From the NCBI GenBank assembly GCA_951812805.1, contig CATOSZ010000003.1:1566557-1630556 (forward strand): a stretch of DNA of 64,000 nt. Reading direction: 5' to 3'. The stretch comes from an uncultured Alphaproteobacteria bacterium. Lineage in GTDB: Bacteria; Pseudomonadota; Alphaproteobacteria; GCA-2731375. The stretch's first letter is position 1. Each line of letters starts with the position of its first letter. Below the pieces are notes generated by a model. The model saw only the letters and a program-made list of their open reading frames with translations, searched no databases and was not told where the DNA came from. A program made the position numbers and the translations under genes. This document shows, piece after piece, positions 26,743 through 35,388 of this stretch.

Positions 26743-27018
26743 ATGTTCAGCGGCATTCCCCACGACGCCCGTGCCGGCGAGAGCTGGCGGCTCGCGACGG
26801 CGGAGATCATCTACCGGCTCCCCGACCATCCCACCTTGTTGCAAAGCTATATCTGGCAGGACTATGACCTGCCGCCGGACTATCCGGCCCTGAAGCGGTT
26901 TCTGGATTTCTGGGAGGAGAACCTGGAGGGCCCGCTGCACTCGGTCCGCCTGGCCGCCTCCGCGCGTCTGGCGCCCGCGCGCTGGCGCAACCGACGGGTC
27001 GAGCTACGACTGCACTGA
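26743..27018 (+). CDS. Usg family protein
   Basis: This 91-residue protein matches Usg, a small alphaproteobacterial protein first named from a trp-operon-linked ORF. The conserved block is TAEIIYRLPDHPTLLQSYIWQDYDLPPDYPALKRFLDFWEENLEGPLHSVR. The function is unknown. The ATG at 26743 is preceded by GGAAAGGTTAGGC. Its 3' end overlaps the convergent membrane-protein gene by 15 bp. Its restricted taxonomic distribution supports an alphaproteobacterial origin for the window. Confidence 0.86.
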   Translation: MFSGIPHDARAGESWRLATAEIIYRLPDHPTLLQSYIWQDYDLPPDYPALKRFLDFWEENLEGPLHSVRLAASARLAPARWRNRRVELRLH

Positions 27019-27474
27019 TGCCGCCGGGCGAATGATCTTCAAAAGCCAGAAGATCACGCAGAAGACGCCCGTCAGGACAACCAGTGCTACCACGGCGGCG
27101 AGCCGGGTGCCGAACTCGCCACCGAGTTCGAAGCCGGGCTGCAGCAGATAGACGCAGAAGATCTGCACCGCCTGCAGCGCCGCCCCGCCGCTCAACAGGA
27201 TGGCGGTGAAGGTGGAGCCGCGCAGCGAACTCAGGACCATGGCCTCGACGCTGCCCTGGCGCACGATATGCACCCGGTAGGCATGCCAGTGGTAGGCGCA
27301 GAAGCCGACGATGCCGACGATCAGCGCGGCCCAGAAGATCGCGTTGTCATAGCCGACGCCGTTCAGCACCAACACGAAGAGGTCTTCGAAAGGCGGATAG
27401 AAATAAAGGAAGACCAGCACGACGATCAGCACGACGAAGCCGACCAGCGTCCAGAACCACTGCCAACCACCCAT
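27004..27474 (-). CDS. Hypothetical four-helix membrane protein
   Basis: This 156-residue protein has hydrophobic segments near residues 8-28, 44-62, 88-108 and 123-145, and no recognised motif. A short basic, His/Tyr-rich stretch (CAYHWHAYRVHIVRQ) lies between the second and third segments. It follows the larger membrane-protein gene at 27562-28620 by 87 bp and is on the same strand. It could be a member of a two-gene membrane operon, but no function is evident. It is convergent with usg and overlaps it. Confidence 0.65.
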   Translation of the reverse strand: MGGWQWFWTLVGFVVLIVVLVFLYFYPPFEDLFVLVLNGVGYDNAIFWAALIVGIVGFCAYHWHAYRVHIVRQGSVEAMVLSSLRGSTFTAILLSGGAALQAVQIFCVYLLQPGFELGGEFGTRLAAVVALVVLTGVFCVIFWLLKIIRPAASVQS

Positions 27475-27561
27475 GCGTTCACCGTCTCCCCAAGGCCGGG
27501 CCGCGATGCGCCCGGGCCGGCCTCATTCTAGGCCGGTCTTTCCCGGCCCCGCAATCGTGCG

Positions 27562-28620
27562 TCACGCCGCCGCCGGGATCGCCACGATCAACAACACGGC
27601 ATAAAGGACGACGAAAAGCAGGTCCTTCAACGCCGGCAGCAACCCCCGCCCGGCGCTCGCGACGACGGCGATGATCTCGAGCACGAAGAAGATCAGCGAG
27701 AGGATCAGGAACGGCCAGATCGTGCTCCACCAGGAGATCTCTTCGGGTGCCGCCACTTCGTGCACGAAGCGCCAGATCAGCAGCAGGACGGGTAGCAGGG
27801 CGATCGCCGCATGGGCCAACAGGAAGCGGATGCGGGCCTGGCTCCGGTCGACGACCCAGAACACCGCCAGCAGCAACACCAACGCCAGCAGGTCCCAGAA
27901 CAAGGCCCCGTAGTCCTCGACCTTCTCCCAGCCGCGCAGGTTCAGGTAGCCGAGCACCAGCAGCAACGCGAAGGCGTCGCAGAACAGCCATTCGCGAAAG
28001 CTCTCGGTGCCGTTCCCGGCGCTCCAGCCCCGGGTCGCCTTGTCCCAGAGCAGGACCAACATCAACGCCGCCACCGCCGGATAGACGAGATGGCGCATCA
28101 TGTCGTACTGCACCCCCCGCTCGACCCAGAGCCAGTTGACCAGCAGAAAGCCGAACGCCAGGACCAGCAGCGCCAGGCCACGGGCCACCGCCGGGCTCTC
28201 GTGTCCTGCCGTCGTCTCCGGCGGATCATCCGCGGCGACGTCCGCGGCCGCCCGCGGCGCCGCCCGCCGGCCGCGCGAGAGGGTGACGATCAGGAAGACC
28301 GCCAGCGCCAGCACGCCGACCAGCGCCATGACGGCGAAGAAGATCTGTGCCCGGGCGCCGCCGCGCCAGTCACCGCCGGTTCCAGCACCGCTCTCCGGTG
28401 GATAGAGCTGCCAGAGAAGGACCGCAGCGGCCAGCGCCAGCAGGATCGTCGCCAGGGCGAACTCGTACCAGCGCGGCCCGCTGCCGCCACCGGGCGCATC
28501 ACCGAGCGCGCCGGCGGCCCGCCTGCCATGTTGGCTCACCAGATAAACCAGGAAACTCAGCACGCCGACCACTGCCAAGGTGATCATCACCTCGAGGAAA
28601 CCGATGGCGCGCGCGTCCAC
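27562..28620 (-). CDS. Hypothetical polytopic membrane protein
   Basis: This 352-residue protein has about ten hydrophobic segments arranged in pairs across its length. There are acidic/proline-rich hydrophilic loops near residues 35-50, 70-85 and 120-145. No family signature (transport, channel or enzyme) is recognised. It begins 14 bp after the end of the hydantoinase B gene on the same strand, so it probably belongs to the hyuA-hyuB transcript. A membrane protein there could serve substrate uptake or anchoring, but that is inference from position only. Confidence 0.65.
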   Translation of the reverse strand: MDARAIGFLEVMITLAVVGVLSFLVYLVSQHGRRAAGALGDAPGGGSGPRWYEFALATILLALAAAVLLWQLYPPESGAGTGGDWRGGARAQIFFAVMALVGVLALAVFLIVTLSRGRRAAPRAAADVAADDPPETTAGHESPAVARGLALLVLAFGFLLVNWLWVERGVQYDMMRHLVYPAVAALMLVLLWDKATRGWSAGNGTESFREWLFCDAFALLLVLGYLNLRGWEKVEDYGALFWDLLALVLLLAVFWVVDRSQARIRFLLAHAAIALLPVLLLIWRFVHEVAAPEEISWWSTIWPFLILSLIFFVLEIIAVVASAGRGLLPALKDLLFVVLYAVLLIVAIPAAA

Positions 28621-28634
28621 GGTGCGGCCCGCCC

Positions 28635-30773
28635 TCAGCCCCGGCCGGGCGCGCCGGCGTGCCGTGCCAGCAGGGCCTCCGCGCAGCGCCGCAGGCTGTC
28701 GTCGGCCGCCGCCTCGAGCCGGGCGCCGGCGCTGCCGGCCCCGTTCGCATGGCCCGTCTCGCGCACGCGGGTGCCGTTAGCGGCCAGCGCGCCGTCGACC
28801 TCGACCCCCTGGCCGTTGCGGCGATGGCCGAGGATCTCGAAGCTCCAGGCCTCGCCGAACGCCTCGCGCAGACGCGCGGCGATCTCGATCGGCGTCGGCA
28901 TGGCGGGTGTCGGCGGTGCTTGAGGCGTCGTTGGTCGGGCCGACGCGATCGCGGCGGCCGGCGGATCGGCGGCCGGCTGCGGCGCACGCGGCGCGGGCAC
29001 CGTGCCGGCAACGCCGGCACGCATGTCGCGCCGAAGCGCTTCCGTCGCCGCCTCGTCCACCACTTCCGCCTCGAGGTCGACGACGACGCCGTAGGCCGCG
29101 CGGGCATGTTCCACCGTGCAGAAATCGTCGAGCACGTCGTCCAGCACTTCGGCCGCCGGCCGGTCGAGCGGATCGCCGTAGCCACCGCCACAGGGACCGT
29201 AGAAGACATGGACGTCGTCCGCCGCCAGCTTGAGGCCGGAGAACTTGGCCGGCATGTCCCGCACCTCGTCGGGCCGGTTCTGGTTGTAGATCGTCACCCG
29301 GCCGACCGCACCCTCGTGGCCGCCGAAGATGCCCCAGGGCACGTCCTCGTGCCGTTCGTTCTCGTGCGTGATGAAGCCGTCGGTCAGCATGCGCTGGGCC
29401 TTGACCACGCCGAAGCCGCCCCGGTAGCGCCCCGCCCCCGGCATGACGTCGTCGCGCAGCTCGTAGCGCTCGCAGATCATCGGCAGGTGGATCGCCAGGT
29501 CCTCCAACGGATTGTTCCGCGTGTTGGCCATCAGGCTGTCGATGCTGTCGGGGCCGTCGGATTGCGGCCGCCCACCGTAGGAGCCTTCGTTCACCTCGAG
29601 GAAGACCCAGTAGTCGCCGCTCGGCTTGACGCCGGAATAGGAGACGAAGGAGAGGCTGGCGGAGCTGCCGGCGATGATGTCGTCGGGGAGGACCGGTGCC
29701 AGCGCCTTGTAGATCAGGTCGATGACCCGGTTGACCTGCGAGAAGCGCGCCTCGGCGGCGGCGGGAAACTCCGGATTGTAGATCGAGCCCTTGGGCGCCG
29801 TGACCTTGATCGGCCGAAACGAGCCCTGGTTGGACGGCACCTTGATCTCCGAGGTCTCCGCGTCCAGCAGCAGCGAGCGGATGGCGCAGAAGCAGGCGAC
29901 CTTGGTCGAGCCTTCGAAGGGCACGTTGAAGGCGGTTTCCACCTGACCGGCGGAGCCGGTGAGATCGATCTCGATGTCGTCGCCGGTAACGCGGACGCAG
30001 ACCTTGATCGGCAGGCGCACGCCGCGGTTCTTGCCGTCGTCGTCGAGGAAGCCCTCGGCCCGGTATTCGCCGTCCGGGATCGCCGCGATACGTTGGCGCA
30101 GCACCCGTTCGGTGTAGTCCATCAGCTGATTGGTCGCGGTTTCCACCGTCTCGCGACCATAGCGGTCGAGCAGTTCGGCGTAGCGCCGCACGCCGAGCCG
30201 GGCGGAGGCGATCTGCGCCTCCAGGTCCGCCTGCAATTGCGGTGCGGCCCGGCTGTTGCGGCCGATGAACTGCCAGAGCGCCTCGTTCCGCTTGCCTTCT
30301 TCATACAGCTTGGTGCCGGCGAACAGCATGCCTTCGGCATAGACGTCGGGAATGTCGATGATCAGGCCCGGCGTCGCCGCGCCGATGTCGAGATGATGCG
30401 CCGTGTTGGCCCCATAGCCGACCAGCGTCCCGTTGTGGAAGGCCGGCACGACGATGGCGATATCGGGCGAGTGGCTGGAGCCGTGATAGGGATGGTTGTG
30501 GATCACGACGTCGCCGTCGCGCCATTCACCGTCCTGCAAGGTCTCCTTGATGCCGTGCAGATATCCGGGGATCGAGCCGATGTGGAGCGGCGTCGACTCC
30601 GATTCGCACAGCGTATTGAAATCGCAGTCGAACAGGCCGGCGCCGAGGTCCTGGCTCTCGCGGATGATCGAGGAGAAGCTCATCCGGTAGAGCACATGGC
30701 CCATCTCTTCCGCGATCGTCTCCAGCGCGCCGGAGATCACCTGCAGGGTAATGGGATCGAGTTCCTTGGCCAT
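28635..30773 (-). CDS. hyuB: Hydantoinase B / oxoprolinase family protein with C-terminal extension
   Basis: This 712-residue protein is intact for HyuB: DPITLQVISGALETIAEEMGHVLYRMSFS at the N-terminus, GDVVIHNHPYHGSSHSPD, ANTAHHLDIGAATPG, and the later GGHEGAVG and CGGGYGDPLDR. Beyond about residue 600 it carries an extension with an Ala/Pro-rich linker and a final segment (AARLREAFGEAWSFEILGHRRNGQGVEVDG) that a 560-residue HyuB lacks. The extension may be a regulatory or partner-binding domain. The HyuA gene ends 12 bp upstream, and the two form an ATP-dependent cyclic-amide hydrolase or carboxylase complex. Confidence 0.9.
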   Translation of the reverse strand: MAKELDPITLQVISGALETIAEEMGHVLYRMSFSSIIRESQDLGAGLFDCDFNTLCESESTPLHIGSIPGYLHGIKETLQDGEWRDGDVVIHNHPYHGSSHSPDIAIVVPAFHNGTLVGYGANTAHHLDIGAATPGLIIDIPDVYAEGMLFAGTKLYEEGKRNEALWQFIGRNSRAAPQLQADLEAQIASARLGVRRYAELLDRYGRETVETATNQLMDYTERVLRQRIAAIPDGEYRAEGFLDDDGKNRGVRLPIKVCVRVTGDDIEIDLTGSAGQVETAFNVPFEGSTKVACFCAIRSLLLDAETSEIKVPSNQGSFRPIKVTAPKGSIYNPEFPAAAEARFSQVNRVIDLIYKALAPVLPDDIIAGSSASLSFVSYSGVKPSGDYWVFLEVNEGSYGGRPQSDGPDSIDSLMANTRNNPLEDLAIHLPMICERYELRDDVMPGAGRYRGGFGVVKAQRMLTDGFITHENERHEDVPWGIFGGHEGAVGRVTIYNQNRPDEVRDMPAKFSGLKLAADDVHVFYGPCGGGYGDPLDRPAAEVLDDVLDDFCTVEHARAAYGVVVDLEAEVVDEAATEALRRDMRAGVAGTVPAPRAPQPAADPPAAAIASARPTTPQAPPTPAMPTPIEIAARLREAFGEAWSFEILGHRRNGQGVEVDGALAANGTRVRETGHANGAGSAGARLEAAADDSLRRCAEALLARHAGAPGRG

Positions 30774-30785
30774 CGCCTCGAGTCC

Positions 30786-32882
30786 TCACGCTGCCCGCGT
30801 CAAGCGCAGGTTGCCGAAATCGGTGACCTCGGCCGTATAGCGGGGCGGCACGAGGGTGGTGGAGTTGTGCTGCAGGATGATCGCCGGTCCCGCGACCCGA
30901 TGTCCCAGCTTCAGCCGGCCCCGGTCGTAGCGTGGCGTCGCGAGACGCTGGCCGTCGTCGAACACCGTCTCCTTGTCGTAGAGGAAGGCCTCCTCGACAC
31001 CGGCGCCGTTCGCCGCCTCCAGCCGCGCCATCGCCAGCGGCTCGACGTCCTCGGTGCCGATGACCCTGAGCGTGATCAGCTCGACCTCCAGGTCGTCGAA
31101 GGCGTAACCGTAGTCGAGCAAGTGCTGCCGGTGGAAGCTGTCGACGATGGTCGACAAATTGGCCGTCGTCACCTCGCCCTCCGGCATGTCGGCACGTAAC
31201 TCGAAGCCCTGGCCGTGATAGCGGCATTCGGCGATCTTGCGGATGTGGCGGCGCTCCCGCGGCACATTGTCGGCATCGAGGTCGCGGTGGCAGGCGGCGA
31301 CCAGCTGCGCGGTCATCTCGTCGATCCGCCGCGCCGTCGCGCCGTCGGCCGTGCTCAGGCTGGCGATCAGGGAATTGGCGTGCTCGTACTGCATGTCGGT
31401 TTCCAGCAGGCCCATGGCCGCCGTGATGCCGGGGGCGACCGGCACGACGACGTCGCGGGCCGCGACCGCCTCGGCGAGCGCCACCCCGTGCAACGGCCCC
31501 GCGCCGCCGAACGGCAGCAGGGAGAATTCCCGCGGATCGACGCCGCGCGCCACGGAGTTGGAGCGGATCGCCAGAGCCATGTTGGAGTTGATCACCCGGA
31601 TCACCCCCAGCGCCGCATCCGTCACTGAGAGGCCGAGGGGCCGGGCGAGCTTGGCCTCGATCGCGCGGGCCGCCGCCGCCTCGTCGAGCGGCAGGTCGCC
31701 GCCCAGCAGCTTGTCGGAATCGAGCCGGCCGAGCACCAGCTGCGCGTCGGTCACGGTCGGCTCCTCGCCGCCGCGGCCGTAGCAGGCCGGGCCCGGATCC
31801 GCACCGGCCGAACGGGGGCCGACATGGAAGCCGCCCGCCGAATCGATGAAGGCGATGGAGCCGCCGCCGGCGCCGATGGTCACCAGGTCGATCATCGGGA
31901 TCAGGATCGGATGGCCGCCGACGTAGGAATCGCGCGGGTTCATGATCTTCACCTGCGCGTCGGGAATGGTCGAGATGTCGGCCGAGGTGCCGCCGATGTC
32001 GACGGTGATGAGATTGCGGTTGCCGGACCACAGGCCCTCCTGCCGGCCGCCGATGACGCCGCCGGCCGGCCCGCTCATCAGCATGCCGACGGCCTGGCGG
32101 GCGCTGGTCTCGACCGTCGAGATGCCGCCGTTCGACTGGATGACCCGCAAGTTGGCGCGAAAGCCGTTCTGCGAGAGCTTGTCGCTCAAATTGTTGAGAT
32201 AGGTCGCCGTCTTGGGGCCGATGAAGGCATTCATCGCCGCGGTCGAGAAGCGCTCGAACTCGCGAATGACGTTGGCGACTTCGGACGAGCAGCAGACGTA
32301 GGCGTCCGGCATTTCCGCCCTCACGATCTCCTTCGCGCGGGCCTCGTGCGCGTCGTTCAGGAAGGAGAACATGAAGCCGATGACGATCGCCTTCAGGCCG
32401 CGCCGCTTGAAGACCTGGATGGCCGCGCGCACTTCGTCTTCCGCCAGCGCCGTCTCGATCCGGCCGTCGGGCGGCAGGATCCGCTCGGTGACCGCGATCC
32501 GGTTACGCCGCTTGACCAGCGGGCGGTTCTGCCAAGGCACTTCGAAGTGGAGCGAGAAGTTGTGCGGGCGCTTGTGCCGGCCGATGTGCAGGATGTCGCG
32601 AAAATTCCGGGTCGTGAGCATGCCGACCTCGGCGCCGTTGTGCTCGATCGTGATGTTGGTCGCCACGGTGGTGCCGTGCACGACCAGGTCGATGTCGTTT
32701 GGCTTGACGCCGGCGATCTCGCAGATCTCGACCAGGCCCTTCAGCACGCCCTCGGACTGGTCCTGCGGCGTGCTGACGACCTTGTGGAAGAAGACGCCGT
32801 GCGCGGCCTCGAGCACGAGGTCGGTATTCGTCCCGCCGACGTCGACGCCTACCCTGGCCATCCCGCTCGCACTCCCCGACAC
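30786..32882 (-). CDS. hyuA: Hydantoinase A / oxoprolinase family protein
   Basis: This 698-residue protein is full length. It has the ASKHA ATPase phosphate motifs VGVDVGGTNTDLVLE (near residue 12) and ITVDIGGTSADIS, plus the loop HGTTVATNITIEHNGA and the conserved GAGGGSIAFIDSAGGFHVGPRSAGADPGPACYG typical of HyuA/acetone carboxylase beta. The C-terminal GPAIILQHNSTTLVPPRY is present. It should use ATP to activate the carbonyl of a cyclic amide or a ketone while HyuB completes hydrolysis or carboxylation. This intact copy contrasts with the broken one at 4.1-6.1 kb. Confidence 0.92.
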   Translation of the reverse strand: MSGSASGMARVGVDVGGTNTDLVLEAAHGVFFHKVVSTPQDQSEGVLKGLVEICEIAGVKPNDIDLVVHGTTVATNITIEHNGAEVGMLTTRNFRDILHIGRHKRPHNFSLHFEVPWQNRPLVKRRNRIAVTERILPPDGRIETALAEDEVRAAIQVFKRRGLKAIVIGFMFSFLNDAHEARAKEIVRAEMPDAYVCCSSEVANVIREFERFSTAAMNAFIGPKTATYLNNLSDKLSQNGFRANLRVIQSNGGISTVETSARQAVGMLMSGPAGGVIGGRQEGLWSGNRNLITVDIGGTSADISTIPDAQVKIMNPRDSYVGGHPILIPMIDLVTIGAGGGSIAFIDSAGGFHVGPRSAGADPGPACYGRGGEEPTVTDAQLVLGRLDSDKLLGGDLPLDEAAAARAIEAKLARPLGLSVTDAALGVIRVINSNMALAIRSNSVARGVDPREFSLLPFGGAGPLHGVALAEAVAARDVVVPVAPGITAAMGLLETDMQYEHANSLIASLSTADGATARRIDEMTAQLVAACHRDLDADNVPRERRHIRKIAECRYHGQGFELRADMPEGEVTTANLSTIVDSFHRQHLLDYGYAFDDLEVELITLRVIGTEDVEPLAMARLEAANGAGVEEAFLYDKETVFDDGQRLATPRYDRGRLKLGHRVAGPAIILQHNSTTLVPPRYTAEVTDFGNLRLTRAA

Positions 32883-33086
32883 GCGACCCTGTATTGTGGG
32901 AGGAGGCTAGCACCGGCCGTCGGGAGGTGTCGATTCGGGTTTCGACGTTAGCCTCGCCCGGCCTCGGTCCCTTCGTCCGGTACATGCTGAGGCAGCGCAC
33001 CATTGCGGCGGTGTAACGCCGGGATCGTGTGCATGCCGATCTCGCGGGTCACGACCCGGCCCGGGTGGACGAAGTGGCGGTCCCCC

Positions 33087-34295
33087 CAGGGCAATCGCAT
33101 TTCAGAATTTGCCGAGGAGTGACAGGAGATAGTCGTTGTTCCAAGCGGCGATTTTGAACTTGGCGCGCAGCGAGTCTTTTCGTGGATCCTTTCGCATGAC
33201 ATTGAGCGCCATGTGGCGCAGGACGGCGAGATTGTGCGGTCCATTGTCCTTGCGGGTTCTGTCTTGGTCTTCGTTCATTTGGACATCGAGGCACCAGTGC
33301 AGGCGGTTTTCGACCCCCCAGTGCGCCCGGGCAACGGGATTGAAGCGCTCGGCGTCGAGCGGCTGGCTGAGCAGGTAGTAGGCGGTTTCGCTCGACGTCT
33401 TCTCCGCGCACTCGCGGGTCCGGGTGACTTTGGCGACCGCCTTCAGGCCCGGCCAATGATGGCGCTCTTGCAGCCACTCGACGTGGCTGGAGACGAGAGC
33501 GGCACGGGTCTCGATGCGGCCATGATCGCCATCGACCGTGGTGTCGGTGGTGGTCGCTTCGGCTTTCGGATCGTCGAGGAAGGTTCTCACGTCGTCATGC
33601 AGCGTGCCTTGATTGCCCTTCAACGCCAGGGCGTAGTCACCCCCCTGCTCGATAATCTGGCTGGCGATGGCGCGCTGGCAATTGAGGGCGTCCACGGTCA
33701 CGATCGTCCCCTCGAGGCTCAATAGTTTCAACAGCTTCGGCACGGCGGTGATCTCGTTGGACTTGGCGTCGGTGGCGACTTGCCCCAACACCAGCCGCTG
33801 ATCACAGCCCCAGGCCGAGACCATATGCAGCGCCGACGTGCCGCTCGCCTTGTCGTAGGATCGCCGCACCACCTTGCCGTCGATCGCAATGACCCCTTGG
33901 CAGGTCTCGGAAAAGCGCGCCATGAAGCGCTGGAAGCAGGCGCCGAACGCCTCCGGATCCAGCAACCGGAACACCCGGCTGAAGGTGTCGTGGCTCGGCA
34001 CGCCATGTTCGAGTACGAGAAATTCCCGCAGGAACGCCTCCTTTTCACGCGCGAAGATCGCCATGTCGACCGCCGTCTGACCGCCCGAGAGGACCGTGCA
34101 CAGGGCGATCGTCAAGATCTCCAGCAGATCGTGACGCCCGGCATTGCCAGTCCGCGGATCCTCGAGACCCTCAAAGCACTCCAGAAAGCCTTCCATCGCA
34201 ACCTCCACCCGTGAAAAGACCGGGTAGAATCGATTCGCGCCAATACCTCAAGATCAAACACGCACGTCAAGGCAATTCCAAATGCGATTCCCCTG
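33087..34295 (-). mobile_element. ISAs1-family insertion sequence, complete
   Basis: The element is 1,209 bp. Terminal inverted repeats begin CAGGGCAATCGCATTT at the left and, read inward on the other strand, CAGGGGAATCGCATTT at the right. A perfect 10-bp direct repeat, GCGGTCCCCC, flanks it at 33077-33086 and 34296-34305, matching the 8-10 bp duplications of the ISAs1 family. One transposase gene fills it. The undamaged ends and duplication show a recent simple insertion. Confidence 0.92.
33102..34196 (-). CDS. ISAs1 family transposase
   Basis: This 364-residue protein starts at the ATG at 34196, which has GGAGG five bases upstream; a GTG at 34208 is less likely. It shows the ISAs1/DDE_Tnp_ISAs1 arrangement: FLECFEGLEDPRTGNAGRHDLLEILTIALCTVLSGG at the N-terminus (HTH/DBD region), then GVIAIDGKVVRRSYD (first catalytic Asp), ALNCQRAIASQIIEQGGDYALALKGNQGTLH (second Asp region) and AHWGVENRLHWCLDVQMNED (catalytic Glu region). 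It appears intact and able to act. Confidence 0.92.
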   Translation of the reverse strand: MEGFLECFEGLEDPRTGNAGRHDLLEILTIALCTVLSGGQTAVDMAIFAREKEAFLREFLVLEHGVPSHDTFSRVFRLLDPEAFGACFQRFMARFSETCQGVIAIDGKVVRRSYDKASGTSALHMVSAWGCDQRLVLGQVATDAKSNEITAVPKLLKLLSLEGTIVTVDALNCQRAIASQIIEQGGDYALALKGNQGTLHDDVRTFLDDPKAEATTTDTTVDGDHGRIETRAALVSSHVEWLQERHHWPGLKAVAKVTRTRECAEKTSSETAYYLLSQPLDAERFNPVARAHWGVENRLHWCLDVQMNEDQDRTRKDNGPHNLAVLRHMALNVMRKDPRKDSLRAKFKIAAWNNDYLLSLLGKF

Positions 34296-34367
34296 GCGGT
34301 CCCCCAACTTTCTATTGCGTTCGTGCGCCGTCGCCATGTTGGACAAGCGCCTTGCCTCATAGAGTCG

Positions 34368-35216
34368 TTAACGGTCTTTCCGCGTTGAATTGAGCACGGC
34401 AAAGAGCACGATCGCGCCGCCGAGGACCGTCGTGACGGTCGGCAGCTCGGCAAATACCGCGAATGCCAGAATTGGCGCGAGAGGCGTTTCCAGGGTGCTC
34501 AGAAGAGCGGTCTGGCCCGAGGGTATCCGTTTGGCCCCTTCCGCCAGGGTGACGGAGGCAATTGCGAACAACAGTCCAAATGCGGCGAGTACGAAAATTT
34601 CCCCGGAATCGACGTCGAAGGGGTCACCGAACACCAGGGCGGCAGGCAATAAGAGAAGCGATTGCAGCGCCGAGGGACCAGCTCCCGGCGTGTTCGGAAA
34701 CTTTCTATAAATGACCATGATCGAGGCCATGGCGACTGTCATCCACAAGGCCAGCAAGTCGCCGCCGAGGCTGACTTGTCCGACGGAACCGGAAACGATG
34801 ATGCCGACCCCGAGGAGGGCGCAGGCACATCCGACCAGCATCCTCGCGGGCGCGCTCTCTCTGATGACGAACCAGGCGAGCAACACGGCTATCGTGGGAG
34901 CGGCCGCATAGATCAGCGAAACGTTGGCGATCGTCGAGAGCTTGAATGCCGGAATGAACGCAGCCGTCCCCAGTGCTCCCACCACGGCCACCGCCCAGCC
35001 GCTGCGCCCTATGCCGACGAAATTCTGCCGGAGCGTCCCCCTCTGCAACGTCCAGATCGTGGTGAACGCAGCGGCAAAAACCCCTCTCCAGAAAATCACC
35101 TCCCAGGACCCGGCTTCGACGCCCTTGGTGAACAGGCCCGCGGTGCTGTAGGTAACCGCCGCAATCATGACAAACAAAACACCCAGATAATAATCCGACT
35201 GAAGTGCTTTTTTCAT
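34368..35216 (-). CDS. EamA/DMT family transporter
   Basis: This 282-residue protein has ten hydrophobic segments in two five-helix halves, the EamA (drug/metabolite transporter) layout. The N-terminal half reads YYLGVLFVMIAAVTYSTAGLFTKGVEA and FWRGVFAAAFTTIWTL. The second half ends LSTLETPLAPILAFAVFAELPTVTTVLGGAIVLFAV, where the 'LETPLAPILAF' motif is diagnostic. The substrate is unknown. It lies between the ISAs1 element and the ISNCY-like element, separated from the latter by 172 bp that contain only its probable promoter. Confidence 0.85.
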   Translation of the reverse strand: MKKALQSDYYLGVLFVMIAAVTYSTAGLFTKGVEAGSWEVIFWRGVFAAAFTTIWTLQRGTLRQNFVGIGRSGWAVAVVGALGTAAFIPAFKLSTIANVSLIYAAAPTIAVLLAWFVIRESAPARMLVGCACALLGVGIIVSGSVGQVSLGGDLLALWMTVAMASIMVIYRKFPNTPGAGPSALQSLLLLPAALVFGDPFDVDSGEIFVLAAFGLLFAIASVTLAEGAKRIPSGQTALLSTLETPLAPILAFAVFAELPTVTTVLGGAIVLFAVLNSTRKDR

Positions 35217-35388
35217 GACGGTCGACCACCCGTGTCGACGCTGGCCTCGAACGGCGAGGCGGTTCGTGGCCGGTCGGGCCACGCGCTTTCGAGGTCGCGG
35301 CGGTCGCATGACCGAAGTTCGCGGACTGCGCCGCGCTGCGGTGATCCTTGGAACTGCATCGACGCCTCCATCCGATTCCCCGCTCGGC

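Larger units (their letters stand above)
32948..34337 (-). pseudogene. Short reading frame interrupted by ISAs1
   Basis: Removing the ISAs1 element and one 10-bp target duplicate joins 34337-34306 to 33086-32948 in one frame. The product is 56 residues starting MATAHERNRK and containing GDRHFVHPGRVVTREIGMHTI and PALHRRNGALPQHVPD. Upstream codons (YEARRLSN) continue in frame to a TAA near 34372, so the true protein could begin earlier or be the tail of an older, already truncated gene. I do not recognise the family. The smooth reading across the repaired junction supports a real coding region hit by the element. Confidence 0.5.

Noticed and set aside
27511..27540. Hairpin GCCGGCC...GGCCGGT as an intrinsic terminator for the 27562-28620 gene.
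   Set aside because: The stem is short, carries a mismatch and has no T-run on the minus strand; GC-rich chance pairing is likely.
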